Shown piece by piece: positions 23,001-30,945 of a stretch of 64,000 nucleotides of DNA. The notes under the pieces are model-generated. The model was not told where the DNA came from. It saw only the letters and a program-made list of their open reading frames with translations, and did no database searches. Location of the stretch: the NCBI RefSeq assembly GCF_964275005.1, contig NC_092702.1, positions 5,001 through 69,000 on the forward strand, given 5' to 3'. The translations under genes and the position numbers were made by a program. The number at the start of each line of letters is the position of its first letter. Position 1 is the stretch's first letter. The stretch is from Diadema setosum (taxonomy: Eukaryota; Echinodermata; Echinoidea; Diadematoida; Diadematidae).

Positions 23001-26000
23001 TTGTTGATTTGTGTTCCAAAATGTTATTAAGGAAATCTTAGCTTGGCTGCTACCTCGGTAACCTTGAGAAACCTTTTTATCAGCCTTATCAGCATAATCA
23101 TATAATTAGCATAATTATGTACAATATATTATGTAATAAATTGCTAGTTTTTAAATCAGGAAGCCAAAACAGATACTACAAGTTTCAAGGGTTTTCTATG
23201 ATGAGAAATACATTTGTAGCAACACTTTCTATTTTGAAAGGATGAAAGGTGTCTTAAACATGCAAATTACCATAATGCGTTAATGTGCATATGTACAATA
23301 GTCTAGAACATGGTATGATACTATGTATATGCCATGGAAAAGTTTATGGTAGAGGGTTTTCATAAACTTGTCCATGGCATATACATAGTATTATACCATA
23401 GTGCAATAAGCATATTCAGCTAATTTGCATAATGTAATAATTATGTAATAATTATATGTAATAATTTGCTAATTTTAACCAGGAAGTTATGAGGAATCCA
23501 TTTATTGCAACGATTTCCATTTTGAAATAAGGTGTCTAAAATATAAGTTGCATAATAGGTTCATTTGCATATATACAATTATCTGGTAGATGGTAAAATA
23601 CTATGTACATTACGTGGAAAAATGTTTAGTGAAAGTTTCTTGTTCTTGTTGCTGTTGTTGTGGTTATTGTTCTTGATTCGTGCTGTAGATGGGTACTGAA
23701 GCAACTCAAGGTTGATTGCCACCTTGGCAACCTTGGACCATTATCTTTAAGAACGTAATTTAGCATAATCAACTTATAACCATAATTTGTATTGTGTTGC
23801 TATATCAAATCCAGAAAGCCTTATAACAAGGATAATTCAGCTTTTCAAGGATTTACTATGAAGAAGAGTCCATTTATGATAACATGCATCGCAGTTTCTG
23901 AAATGATGCGAGTGTCTTACATAATTATCAGAAGTAACAGAATGAGCTAATTTGCATATGTACAATAGTCCGATGGATGGTACAATATGTGCCCTGTAGA
24001 TGAGTATTGAAGAAAATTATGCTTGGTTACCACCTTTGCAACCTGGGGCAACTATCTCTACTAACCTAATTAGCATAGTTTATAATTAGAATGATATGTG
24101 ACATGTGCCTGAAAGGAGGGATAATATGACTTTCCGAGTTTTCAAGGACGAGAAATCAATTTATAGCACCAATCTCAATTTGTTAATGATGCAAGTATCT
24201 GAAATGCATAATAAGCATAATTAGCTAATTTGCATTAATGTTCAATAACCAGTAGATGGTAGCATATAATATGGCACGTGCATGATCTGGAAATTTGTTC
24301 AGTACACTTTTCTTGTTCGTTTGTTTGTTTGATTGTTTGTTTGTTTGTTTTTGCTGCTTCGAGTTTTAGAAAATTCAAGCTTTGAGAATGAATTTAGATT
24401 TCAACAATATACAAAAAGCTCCCTCTCTCTGCCTTTTCGTGCTATTGGATATTACAGTTTCAAATAGTTTGAATTAAACAGTGATGTTACAATTCCAGAA
24501 TTTGATTGATTGGTCCAGGTTCAGGTCAGGGGAGGGGATATCTTCCTAAAACTCCCTCCCCCCCTTTTTTTTTCAGATAAAAATCAAAGATTAGCTCATA
24601 ACACGTCATGCTATATCATTTGCACGTTTAAGACACTTTAAACGTTCAAAATGGAAACTGTCGTTATAAATAGATTCCTCGTCATGGAAATCGCCCTCGT
24701 CATAATTTGCTAAATATGCTAATTAGACTACTGAAGATAATTGCCTTGGTTGCCACCTTGGCAGCAAAGCTTAAATTTACTTCAAGACCATCTACAACAC
24801 CATTCAACTAAAATCCTTCCCCTAAACAACCTGTCCACATCATATACATAGTATATGGTACTACCTACTAGACAATGTAGTTCATTATGTTCATTTGCAT
24901 TTTTAAGACACTATCTGACACATCATGTCAAAATGGTGATTTTTGCTATTAATGGATTCTTTATCGTAGAAAACCATTGACAAGTTGTATTATCCATGTT
25001 TTCTGGCGTCCTGGTTGGAAACGAGCAATTTATCACAAATTGCACATCACCTATGCTAATACATGATAAGGCTCATACATTTAAGGCTAATGGCCAAAAA
25101 AAAAAAAGTGAACTTCAATATCCTAAAATACGAAAAGAAAAAAACACTTGCACACTTAACAACTTCTTCGTTTCTAAAGAAAAAAAAATGTCTACCCTAC
25201 TAAACGAATAATCGGCGTTTATACACACGTCAATGAAGGCCTTTTTGTCCAGTTGCAATAGAATACTGCATGTAATAGCACAGTGCTATATGAAGGGAAC
25301 ACTAGAGAAATTCTACTCACAATGTCTAAAGCTCTGCTATCGCCTAGGGTAACAGAAAATCCATTAAGAACTGTCAGGAATTTATGCGTGATGTCAAAGA
25401 CGGCTCCGGCCTCAGACGAGATCGATGACATTGATGAAGTCACTTCCGAGAGATCGACGTCATTCTGTATAGCATAAAATGGATTGCAGTGATGATTTTT
25501 ACAGCCTTACACACGCTGAATTTTGTCTTTATTACTTCAAATCATACTGTAAGCAGAACTATACAAATAGAAGTATTTAAGTGCGACATAGTATCCCAGC
25601 TAACATTTGGACGCCTTCTGAACGTTCTTAAAACGCTCCAAGTTCGTTATTTGGACGTTTTGTCAAAACATTTTCAGAACTTCTTTTCGTGGAAGGTTTT
25701 CGACGTATATAAAACGTTTCAAATGGACGTTATAAAAACGTTTTTTAAACGTTTAAAAATCCAATAAAAAACATTTCAGAATTTTTAAGGACCCGCAGAA
25801 AACCTTTTGGACGTTATATATATCAGAAAACCTTTAGAGAATATTCAAAACGTTCTGTGGACGTTCTGCGGACGTCCAGAAAACCTTTGAAAACCGTCTA
25901 GAATGTCCAAGAAACGTTTTAAGAACGTCTAAAAAGTCTTGTGACCTTTAGAGAACCTTTCATATCCGTCTAAAACGTCCAGAAAACCTTTTAAGAACGT

Positions 26001-27219
26001 CTAATATTTGTTTTTATGGGGCATTAAAAAGACACAGTTATGAGATTATGCAGGCATAATCTGGGATTTATGTACCCTGATCCTAAATATTCCTATCCTA
26101 ACTTGTTCCTAATGTCCTATCACCTATACCAACTACATCCTATTCCCAGTTGATGAATCTGTATCACATTGTTTTATAAACCGGCAAAATGTTGTAATGC
26201 ATGAAGACATGGTTACTGAAATTAAATCACATATTTCTTAATTAGGCCAATTAACATATGAAAATACCTCTTCATAACACAATTTGAAATTGTGAATAAC
26301 TGAACAATAACGTAGGCACAATTCTTAACACAGAAAGTTTGAACCCAGCATAAATACTTTGGATTGCAATATCTTTTCAATGTCTTCTAGTTTTCCGATT
26401 TTAGATTTTCTTATTTTAATATTCATAAATATGCATATTTATGATCAAGGAACCAATGACGAAGACATGACATGACGGACCAAATAGAAACATTTTTTTA
26501 AACGTTCATCAAAGACGAAGTCGACGTAACAGACCTAATAAAAACGTTTTGTGGACGTTTATAAATGACGAAGACGTAGCAGACATGATAAAAACGTTTT
26601 GTAACGTCCATTGACGTTTTGAAAACATTTTCCAAAAAAAAAACTGTGCTTTGCGATAAATTCTAAGTCCCAACTTTGACGTTATATATATACGTTTTAA
26701 AAACGTCCATTTTATACGTCAGGAACCTCAAAAAACATTTAGTGTTCGCTGGGAGAGTGATTACCAAAAAAAAAAAAAAAAATGTTATTTCACTTTAATT
26801 GGATAGAACATGTACTTGCAAGAAGTCCAGGAATGGCAATGCGGTCTATAATAGAGTAAGCCCAAAATTCAAGTAATAACCCCCAAACAAAGAATGGTTT
26901 GTCTGTGGTGTTGAGAAAGATAAACTCACACATTTACGATGGAGCATCATAAGCACTTTAATAAGGGGAAGATAATGCTGCCTCAAAAGTGATTTTAAGA
27001 TAGATTTTTATTTTTATTTCTTTTATATTAATTGAGGAACGAAATGTGGAAATAACGAACATTTACATCATTACAATAACATCAAAGTCAACGATGACTT
27101 ACCTTCAGGACAACAATGTAACTTCCTGGAACTTTTCCTGGGGAACGGTAGAGTGGCGCCCAAGCCGATAGGCTCGGCGTAGCCAGCAATAGCAGCATTA
27201 CCGTTCCAGTAAACCACAT
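2556..27219 (-). CDS. Proteinase K-like subtilase (peptidase S8 with I9 propeptide), 8 exons, complete
   Basis: Secreted serine endopeptidase precursor of the subtilisin family, proteinase K branch. Exons on the minus strand: 27219-27103, 25464-25321, 22284-22158, 21802-21693, 20902-20755, 17964-17777, 17094-16923 and 2689-2556. They total 1140 bases (379 residues plus stop), all junctions keep frame, and all introns are GT-AG. Residues 1-19 form a signal peptide ([19 protein letters not shown]). Residues about 33-100 are an inhibitor I9 propeptide (SYIVVLK, then [12 protein letters not shown]). The mature enzyme probably starts near V108 ([17 protein letters not shown]). Catalytic residues are D141 (YILDTGL), H175 (NGHGTHCAG), oxyanion N263 (SAGNN) and S328 ([11 protein letters not shown]). 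Length matches fungal proteinase K preproproteins (about 380 aa). It looks active. Biological role (digestion, hatching, immunity) cannot be told from the sequence. The last exon is assigned across a 14.2-kb intron, the least certain junction. Confidence 0.92.
2930..3560. repeat. Dispersed repeat, copy A (homologous to 26040-26455)
   Basis: Blocks such as CTTGTTCCTAATGTC, TTGTGAATAACT, GTTTGAACCCAGC and ATTCATAAATATGCAT occur in the same order here and at 26040-26455. Copy A carries extra sequence at about 3018-3310 that copy B lacks. No coding capacity or clear ends were seen. Confidence 0.6.
3697..3738. repeat. (CA)n microsatellite
   Basis: CA dinucleotide run with a few CT and CG interruptions. 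Confidence 0.85.
4000..4180. repeat. Tandem ~85-bp GC-rich repeat in the left arm
   Basis: About two units of GCCGAAAGGGTG...GCGTCGCGTT...CCACCCTTCGTCCAAAGCC followed by poly-C, plus a partial third. The same tandem stands inverted at 12290-12470, where the poly-C/poly-G runs are much shorter. Confidence 0.75.
4333..5007. mobile_element. Foldback element built of GGTCTAAT-type repeats
   Basis: Ends GGTCTAATAACC and GGTTATTAGACC are perfect inverted copies. The two arms (about 4333-4530 and 4735-5007) are inverted repeats composed of short degenerate units of the form ATTAGACCAAATGG. The centre contains poly-C and poly-A runs (4533-4569). The matching site in the right arm of the larger structure (near 12022-12030) reads straight from ATCAGTT into CGACGGG, so it serves as an empty site. 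Confidence 0.75.
5452..5499 (+). other. Exon-like start segment (weak), inverted copy near 9345-9395
   Basis: An ATG opens a 15-codon frame ([15 protein letters not shown]) that ends at CAG followed by GTGAAT, a plausible splice donor. A diverged inverted copy lies at about 9345-9395, but the frame is not preserved there. It may be a 5' exon of the gene-like unit in the centre of the inverted-repeat structure, but its phase does not match the exon-like repeats at 8036 and 8616. Probably non-functional. Confidence 0.25.
5640..6840. other. Non-coding stretch rich in TAACGTTA-type words
   Basis: AACGTTA and its variants recur far above expectation, mixed with TAGGCCTA and TCTAGA words. No gene seen. 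This looks like a genomic word bias rather than a discrete element. Confidence 0.45.
6308..6492. mobile_element. 185-bp MITE with hAT-like termini
   Basis: Begins CAGGGCTGC and ends GCAGCCCTG, perfect 9-bp inverted ends of the kind seen in hAT elements. A direct TATATC repeat stands immediately outside both ends (6302-6307 and 6493-6498). Subterminal GAGAGTGAGA and TCTCACTCTC also pair. No coding capacity. Confidence 0.75.
7921..9195 (+). repeat. Tandem copies of a small exon-like unit (3 plus 1 truncated)
   Basis: A unit made of about 110 bp of intron-like lead (GAATGAATGGGTCAATGATG), a TTTTCAG acceptor and an exon-like block recurs. Blocks are 8036-8159, 8616-8736 and about 9058-9193, with a truncated version near 8466-8490. 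The first two encode [13 protein letters not shown] then [17 protein letters not shown] with small changes, ending at AGCAG-GTAT donors. The third runs on to [10 protein letters not shown] and a stop. Blocks one and two start and end in phases that do not allow one to be spliced to the next in frame. So they are alternatives to each other or relics. The acidic DDIPL motif recalls N-terminal tails of some transposase and DNA-binding proteins, but the family is not recognised. Confidence 0.5.
9334..9480 (-). other. Inverted copy of the 5330-5516 segment
   Basis: The reverse complement contains TCAAAGATCAGTCA, GACGGCTTT, AATTCCAAGGA and CGTGCAGAAATCTG in the order found at 5330-5516. This marks the inner boundary of the right arm of the large inverted repeat. 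Confidence 0.6.
9560..10930. other. Non-coding, no gene seen
   Basis: This is part of the extra material in the right arm of the inverted-repeat structure. Only short open frames without domains occur. Confidence 0.4.
10930..11160. repeat. (TG)n/(TA)n microsatellite region
   Basis: Long mixed GTGT and TATA runs, purest at 11020-11100. Confidence 0.85.
12095..12131. repeat. (AAT)n microsatellite
   Basis: AAT triplets with a few AATG interruptions. Confidence 0.85.
12560..12600. repeat. (CT)n microsatellite
   Basis: TTTCTCTCTCTC-type run. Confidence 0.85.
12600..14815. other. Non-coding, no gene seen
   Basis: Contains a (TG)n run at 13290-13340 and a G/C-run palindrome followed by poly-A at 13690-13762 (GGGGGGCACGTGCCCCCC). 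Otherwise AT-rich unique-looking sequence without coding signals. Confidence 0.45.
14820..15730. repeat. ~165-bp satellite, short array (5 units)
   Basis: Five tandem units, each with GCTACAAACGGCAGTTT, TGTCAAAATTTTCAAGCTCG, CGCTCGCTTCGCTCGCTCGC, GCCATTCTCCTGATG and GCCAGCAGTT, then a variable poly-C run and TTAATTTCCAAAG. The same unit forms the cores of the elements at 35308-39431 and 56519-59895. The element ends found there are absent here, so this is a fragment or an independent array. Confidence 0.85.
15863..16467. mobile_element. ~605-bp long-TIR MITE (Tc1/mariner type, TA sites)
   Basis: Left end AAGGGGAAATCCAGTCC and right end GGACTCGATTTCCCCTT are imperfect inverted repeats, each bordered by TA (15861-15862, 16468-16469). 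The inverted similarity runs about 200 bases inward from each side (ATATGAATATGCAAATG, ATAAGGAAGTTATGA). There is no transposase frame. Confidence 0.75.
16653..16875. repeat. Nested inverted repeat beside subtilase exon 7
   Basis: The sequence 16653-16730 returns in reverse complement at 16812-16875. Its inner 28 bases (16704-16730) also return inverted at 16742-16769. The same arm therefore appears three times, giving two mutually exclusive hairpins. A direct GGTGTCTGG stands just outside both ends. The block ends about 48 bases from exon 7, inside the 14-kb intron. Confidence 0.75.
16923..17094 (-). CDS. Subtilase exon 7 (catalytic serine)
   Basis: Encodes residues 279-335 plus one base of 336: [20 protein letters not shown] through [12 protein letters not shown], with nucleophile S328. 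The acceptor is TGCTTTCAG and the donor GTGTGT. Confidence 0.95.
17778..17963 (-). CDS. Subtilase exon 6 (oxyanion asparagine); full exon 17777-17964
   Basis: Encodes residues 216-278: [20 protein letters not shown] through [20 protein letters not shown], with the oxyanion-hole N263. The acceptor ends CATCAG and the donor is GTGCGT. Two cysteine-containing blocks resemble proteinase K. Confidence 0.95.
18203..18618. repeat. Imperfect inverted repeat (foldback), GTCGAGCTC-rich
   Basis: The left side opens AGCTTGACACCCATGAGTCATACAG. The right side closes with the reverse complement GTATGACTCGTGGGTGTCGAGCT. Internal GAGCTCGACA...TAGGC units repeat with opposite orientations on the two halves. 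It lies in the intron between subtilase exons 5 and 6. No open frame. Confidence 0.65.
18830..20660 (-). mobile_element. LINE fragment: endonuclease-bearing ORF2 start, 3' truncated
   Basis: Minus-strand translation gives an apurinic-type endonuclease domain of a Jockey-superfamily (CR1/L2-like) non-LTR retrotransposon. The front part (20657-20243) carries [15 protein letters not shown] and AISETWI. The rear part (19816-18971) carries [28 protein letters not shown] and SDHLPIF, then the linker [10 protein letters not shown]. It continues in another frame ([17 protein letters not shown]) to about 18830 and stops before any reverse transcriptase motif. Several frame breaks and a MITE insertion (19900-20229) show that it is dead. 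It lies in the same orientation as the subtilase gene. Confidence 0.85.
19900..20229. mobile_element. 330-bp palindromic MITE inserted in the LINE
   Basis: Left end AGGCCCGAATTCACGAAGG is perfectly mirrored at the right end. The inverted similarity continues through GGTTTAAACCATGG and TTTTTGTCCATGG on both sides. The centre is built of short inverted units of the type ATTTCGTTACGAAAT. The LINE reading frame resumes on the far side ([11 protein letters not shown] before, then [15 protein letters not shown]). The target duplication could not be fixed. Confidence 0.8.
20755..20902 (-). CDS. Subtilase exon 5 (catalytic histidine)
   Basis: Encodes residues 167-215 plus one base: [20 protein letters not shown] through [17 protein letters not shown], with H175. 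The acceptor is GGGTTCAG and the donor GTTCGT, which is a weak donor but the only one that keeps phase with exon 6. Confidence 0.93.
20903..21692. other. Subtilase intron 4, no other gene seen
   Basis: AT-rich intronic sequence without recognisable repeats or coding signals. Confidence 0.4.
21693..21802 (-). CDS. Subtilase exon 4 (catalytic aspartate)
   Basis: Encodes residues 130-166: [20 protein letters not shown] through [10 protein letters not shown], with D141. Acceptor ATTTAG; donor GTATAA. Confidence 0.95.
22158..22284 (-). CDS. Subtilase exon 3 (end of propeptide, start of mature enzyme)
   Basis: Encodes residues 88-129 plus one base: [20 protein letters not shown], then [17 protein letters not shown]. 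The junction around residue 107/108 is the likely autoprocessing site by analogy with proteinase K. Acceptor TTCTTCAG; donor GTAACT. Confidence 0.94.
22750..22930 (+). mobile_element. tRNA-derived SINE, family 2 (diverged copy)
   Basis: AATACCCACTG, then GGAAGCTCGGCAGTCTAGTGG (tRNA-like A box), CCTGTCTA, AGCAATCA, and GAGTTCGTGTTCCA (decayed B box), then GTATGTATGCCCAT. The same order occurs at 52925-53070 and 53195-53420. Confidence 0.6.
22990..24960. repeat. Diverged ~300-bp tandem repeat in subtilase intron 2
   Basis: Units share CTTGGTTGCCACCTTGGCAACCTTG, TAATTAGCATAAT, AATCCATTTATAGCA, CTAATTTGCATATGTACAATAG and AGATGGTA...ACTATGTATATG. At least four units are visible, plus a reversed piece at about 24640-24960. 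A strong local palindrome (23311-23338 against 23371-23399) sits inside. Confidence 0.6.
25321..25464 (-). CDS. Subtilase exon 2 (I9 propeptide core)
   Basis: Encodes residues 40-87: [20 protein letters not shown] through [20 protein letters not shown] and ALDI. This is the typical I9 fold segment. Acceptor CTATACAG; donor GTGAGT. Confidence 0.94.
25595..26753. mobile_element. ~1.16-kb DNA element with CCCAGC termini and ACGTTTT subrepeats
   Basis: Left end CCCAGCTAACA and right end TGTTCGCTGGG are inverted with one mismatch. The interior consists of dozens of short degenerate AACGTTTT / GGACGTT / AACCTTTxGGACG units. A different AT-rich block (26040-26455) homologous to 2930-3560 interrupts them and looks like a nested insertion. 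No transposase frame. The flanking duplication was not resolved. Confidence 0.65.
26040..26455. repeat. Dispersed repeat, copy B (homologous to 2930-3560)
   Basis: Shares ordered blocks with copy A (CTTGTTCCTAATGTCCTA, TTGTAATGCATGAAGACATGG, TTGTGAATAACTGAACAATAACGTA, TTTGAACCCAGCATAAATACTTT). Sits inside the CCCAGC element. Confidence 0.6.
27103..27219 (-). CDS. Subtilase exon 1 (signal peptide)
   Basis: Start codon at 27217-27219; encodes [20 protein letters not shown], then [19 protein letters not shown]. This is a hydrophobic signal sequence followed by the propeptide opening. The donor GAAG-GTAAGT is consensus. In the 200 bases upstream no convincing TATA box was identified. Confidence 0.93.
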
Positions 27220-27567
27220 GACGATACAATGTCTTTCTTTTTATTACCACAGTATTTCAAAACTCAAAATACTCCTATTCCACAGATGTGTCGGCGTGTT
27301 TGTATCCTGTACAATGACGACTGCGAAAATTTGCAAATCTTGTTCAGTTAAAACGATATCAACGTCCTTTGCGCTCGTTCATATCGTGTAAACGATAACT
27401 TCATTGTGCGTGGGCGGGTGCTTGTGTAAACATGTCAACAAATGTGAATAATTATGTGTAAGTTTGTGTGTGTGTATATATATACCTCTCTGTATCTGCG
27501 TGTAACATATTAGTTGCGTATTGTCTTGTGTGTGGCAAAATTACTTATCTAACAATGTGTCTCTTTC

Positions 27568-27770
27568 ACACGGTCATTTCTATCCCAAGAAGGGGGGGTG
27601 CAGTTGGTGACTTTATAAAATCACTGCCGTTTATTGGTGGTAGTTTCATGACGGTCAGGGCAGCTGCAAATTGTTCGGGAGACATTGCAATAGAACGGAT
27701 TAAGAAGAATCAACTAGATACTGATTTCATTACACGACGAAAGGTTAACTGTGTGAAAGCTATAACTTTC
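27568..27770 (+). other. Possible orphan exon or gene fragment, unknown
   Basis: The open frame IPRRGGAVGDFIKSLPFIGG, then SFMTVRAAANCSGDIAIERI and KKNQLDTDFITRRKVNC, has an amphipathic, protein-like composition and ends in a stop soon after. It vaguely recalls N-terminal ligand-binding regions of receptor guanylate cyclases, but no diagnostic motif is present. No partner exons were found, so it may be a relic of a gene upstream of the subtilase promoter. Confidence 0.25.
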
Positions 27771-28136
27771 TGATTTGTCGAAAAATTTAGTGATTTTGTT
27801 ATCAAGCATGCGTTGAATTTGCATTTGCGTCAGTACAGGTCACTGGGCGCCCGGTATTCCTTGCAGGTGGAGTGTAAGATTGACTTTTGCCCCATATGGA
27901 AGCAGCGCTTTTGACGTGCAAGGACTCAATCTTTTTTTTATATATATTTCAGGGTGAAATGTGTCAATCTTATTACACAGAGCATCTATGTCCTCATGCA
28001 AATTTAGTTAGGATTGTTATTTTCTGTTTCATAGCCACTGATTTGATTAGCAATGTCGTCTTCGATGCTGAATATACCATAGAAGATGTACTTCTCTGAA
28101 AAAAAAATACCAGCCAGGTGTGACATGTGTGATTTC

Positions 28137-28876
28137 TAAAAAAATCCCAAATTTCACCAAAAGTGTGCGCCAGATCGCTGAATTTCAGGTCTGAAAATGC
28201 CAAATTTTCCTCGTTTGGGAGGGGGGTCCCCCTCCCACACCCTCACCCCGCTAGGCCGCTCCGCTCCCTCGCACAGATATTCAAACTCCAAGTTCCTCCC
28301 CTACCCCCCCCCCCATCATTAAAACGGAACGATGCCCCTGGGATGATTGCTTTACTGACTTAAATCAAGAAAATTGAAGAATACAATTAATAGCTACATG
28401 AAAATATCTACTACGTTATTCAAGAAATGGATATCCTTATTAGCATTTCATTGAATTTGTTTGGGCATTATTCAGGGCTGCGCTACGTTTTTGAAAGGGG
28501 GGTGACAAAATCGCCTGTCAGTCAAGAAGAAAGAACATCAAAAGACAAGAGAAACAGCAACAAAAAAGTCTTCATACTTTTAAGGTCTGATTTTCCGCCG
28601 AAAGTCGGCTGACAAGAAAAAAAAAACAAACAAAGAAACAAAAACAAGAACAAAAAGTCTTCATATTTTTGCTGCCACTTCCCTCCCACTTTGCATGGAA
28701 AAGAGTGGGGACATTTATGATCCCTGTCGGGGGGGGGGGGTGTGTGTGGGGGGGGGGGCAAGCTTCCCCCCCCCCCCCCCCCCGGGCTGCACCGGTCTGG
28801 TTATGGGCTTGTAATCGTGGTGATGGTGACTATCGCCAATCATCCCCCCACTCCTCAGTACGGATTTACGCCGTTG
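28137..28876 (+). mobile_element. Truncated copy of the 15-bp-TIR satellite element (right end)
   Basis: Contains TTTCACCAAAAGTGTGC, CAGATCGCTGAATTTCAGGTC, TTTTAAGGTCTGATTTTCC, GTTATGGGCTTGTAATCGTGG and the element's right terminus GGATTTACGCCGTTG, as at 38940-39431 and 59410-59895. The left end and satellite core are missing, and about 150 bases of other sequence (28320-28500) interrupt it. Confidence 0.8.
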
Positions 28877-29099
28877 GCGATGACCATTAACATTTGTGTT
28901 AAGTATGAAAGTATGTTTCGTTGGGGGGGGGGGTTCAATAAAGAGACATAGTTGTATTAATTTTGTATTCTTACTTCGTATTACCGTCAATTATTTTATA
29001 ATTTCATTTAGAAAGTGAAAGTATGAAATAAATTGAAATAAAAATGACCAATTAATGAGTGAGGGGCAGGGTGTCATCTTTCTTAGTCCGAAAAGTTAA

Positions 29100-29155
29100 G
29101 TTTTAGTTTAGTTGAGTTTAGTTTAGTTTAGTTTAGTTTAGTTTAGTTTAGTTTC
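29100..29155. repeat. (TTTAG)n microsatellite
   Basis: About nine GTTTA units in a row. Confidence 0.9.
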
Positions 29156-29440
29156 CATCTTAGAAGATGGATGGATAGCCCATATTCAGCTGCAATAGCT
29201 GGTCATCCATGGGGTCCACTTGATGCTTGGGGTCCACTTCACTGTGTTAAACATCCTGCTCTTTGCGATGAATGAATGAAGTGGAATCATTTACGTGCAT
29301 GAGTTGTGACTCTCTCACACACGGGACCTCTATTTTATGTCCTATCCGAGGGACAGCTAGAGTGTTTTGCCTCTTACTACCGAGAACCGAGGCCCTTTGG
29401 ATCGTGAGGCAGACGCGCTACCGACTAAGCTAACTCACTG
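29156..29440 (-). mobile_element. tRNA-derived SINE, family 1
   Basis: The reverse strand opens with a tRNA-like head (GAGTTAGCTTAGTCGGTAGC, GCGTCTGCCTCACGATCC), then TCCCTCGGATAGGACATAAA, and a body ending near AGCTGAATATGGGC. The head and the GGGACAG...GTTTTGCCTC block match 44880-45115. The body matches 50578-50690. Confidence 0.7.
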
Positions 29441-30480
29441 CTAAAGTATGGGAGATCGCGCCGGCATTGCACGACGAATAAAGTGATTATGATGATGATG
29501 ATCCACAGCATTTGTATGGCGCCATATATCTGTTATAGAAACATTCAAAGGCGCAGACTCCTCCAAGACAGTTAGCAATTGAATGCCCAGTGAAAATGTG
29601 AGTTTTGAGTGAGGTTTTGAAGTGATCCAGTTTGTCAATTTCACGGAGAAATGATGAGAGGGAGTTCCATAGGCGAGGAGAGATAGAGGAAAACGCCCGG
29701 TCTCCGTATCCCTTGAGATGTGTGATGGGCACCTGGAGAGTAAGGCCAGATGAACGACGGCAAGGGCGAGGCTGCCATCGTTCGATTAGAGAAGACAGGC
29801 ATCCTGGGGCCAGACCATGAATGGCCTTAAAAGTGAGCAGTAAGATCTTGAAATCAATTCTGTTCTTGATGGGAAGCCAATGCAGCTCAGCCACGACAGT
29901 GGTGATGTGATCATACTTCCTCAGCCCGGTGAGCAAGCGTGCTGCTGCATTCTGTACTGCTTCAAGTCTGTTCAAGGTTGCAGATGGAAGGCCAGCTAGA
30001 ATACTGTTACAAAAATCCAGTCTTGATGTTATGAGTGAATGGATGATGCTTTCTGCTGCCGTCCTTGTAAGCAGAGGTCTAATAGCTGCGATGCTACGAA
30101 GCTGGAAGTAAGCAGTCTGGCATACCTGCGAAACATGCCTATCCATCCTCATAGACTGGTCAAAGTAGACCCCAAGGTTACGGACGCTATCTGCAGGAGA
30201 GACGGACACATCGCCGACCTGAAAATCCATGGAGACAATCTTGTTTCTCATTTGTGGAGAATAAATGATGAGGTATTCAGTCTTGTCGTCACTGAGCTTC
30301 ATGAAGTTCTTCACCATCCATTGTCGGATATCTGACAGGCATTCGGTCATCCTCGTAGATTGATTCGAGTCAAATATGTATGAAATAGTCTTGACGAAAG
30401 AGTATAGAAGCGCTTGGAGTGCGCATGACCGCGTAGGGGAAATAAATTTAGATAAAAATTCCACAAAGTTCGCCCCTTCT
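29441..30480 (-). mobile_element. L2/CR1-like LINE, 3' part of reverse transcriptase ORF
   Basis: A long minus-strand open frame gives the C-terminal half of a non-LTR reverse transcriptase ORF: SDIRQWMVKNFMKLSDDKTE, NLGVYFDQSM, SLITSRLDFCNSILAGLP, RLEAVQNAAARLL, HWLPIKNRIDFKI, GDRAFSSISPRLWNSLS. It is uninterrupted for over 300 codons, so this insertion is fairly young. The catalytic box region upstream is missing (5' truncated). The 3' end carries an (ATC)n tail at 29487-29502, typical of L2-type elements. Confidence 0.9.
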
Positions 30481-30489
30481 ACAATATAC

Positions 30490-30945
30490 AAAAACTACAT
30501 CTACATCCGAGTTTTGTTCCAGGTTAAGACATATATGTCGCCTTATCTCGTGTTCGTGTGCGTTTCGCGGGCGACAACAGGACTTAGGTTTAGCGTAGAC
30601 TTTGCACGTATTTTATACTGATAAAAACAATGATAACCAACAGTGTTTTGCAAATTGCGCATTTCCAATCGGATTGATAAACGCGCTGTATACAGTGATG
30701 GCAAAATCGTCTCAGTGATCATGGTTATGAGGTCAACAAGAATACATATGAACTTTTATAGATTCTTTTGAAAATTGACACTGGGAGTCTGGGAGTGTTG
30801 AGTGGAGTTCCCTTACCAAGAAGGCTATTTCCATGCTGATATTCCACAAAATTGAGACTTAGACTAAATGGTAATTAGTTGAAATATATATAAATAATGT
30901 ACACAGCTCCCTTAAAGGATGTAATTGACAAGTGTGGCATAAGTA
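30490..30945. other. Non-coding, nothing recognised
   Basis: No open frame with domain content and no repeat recognised. Confidence 0.4.
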
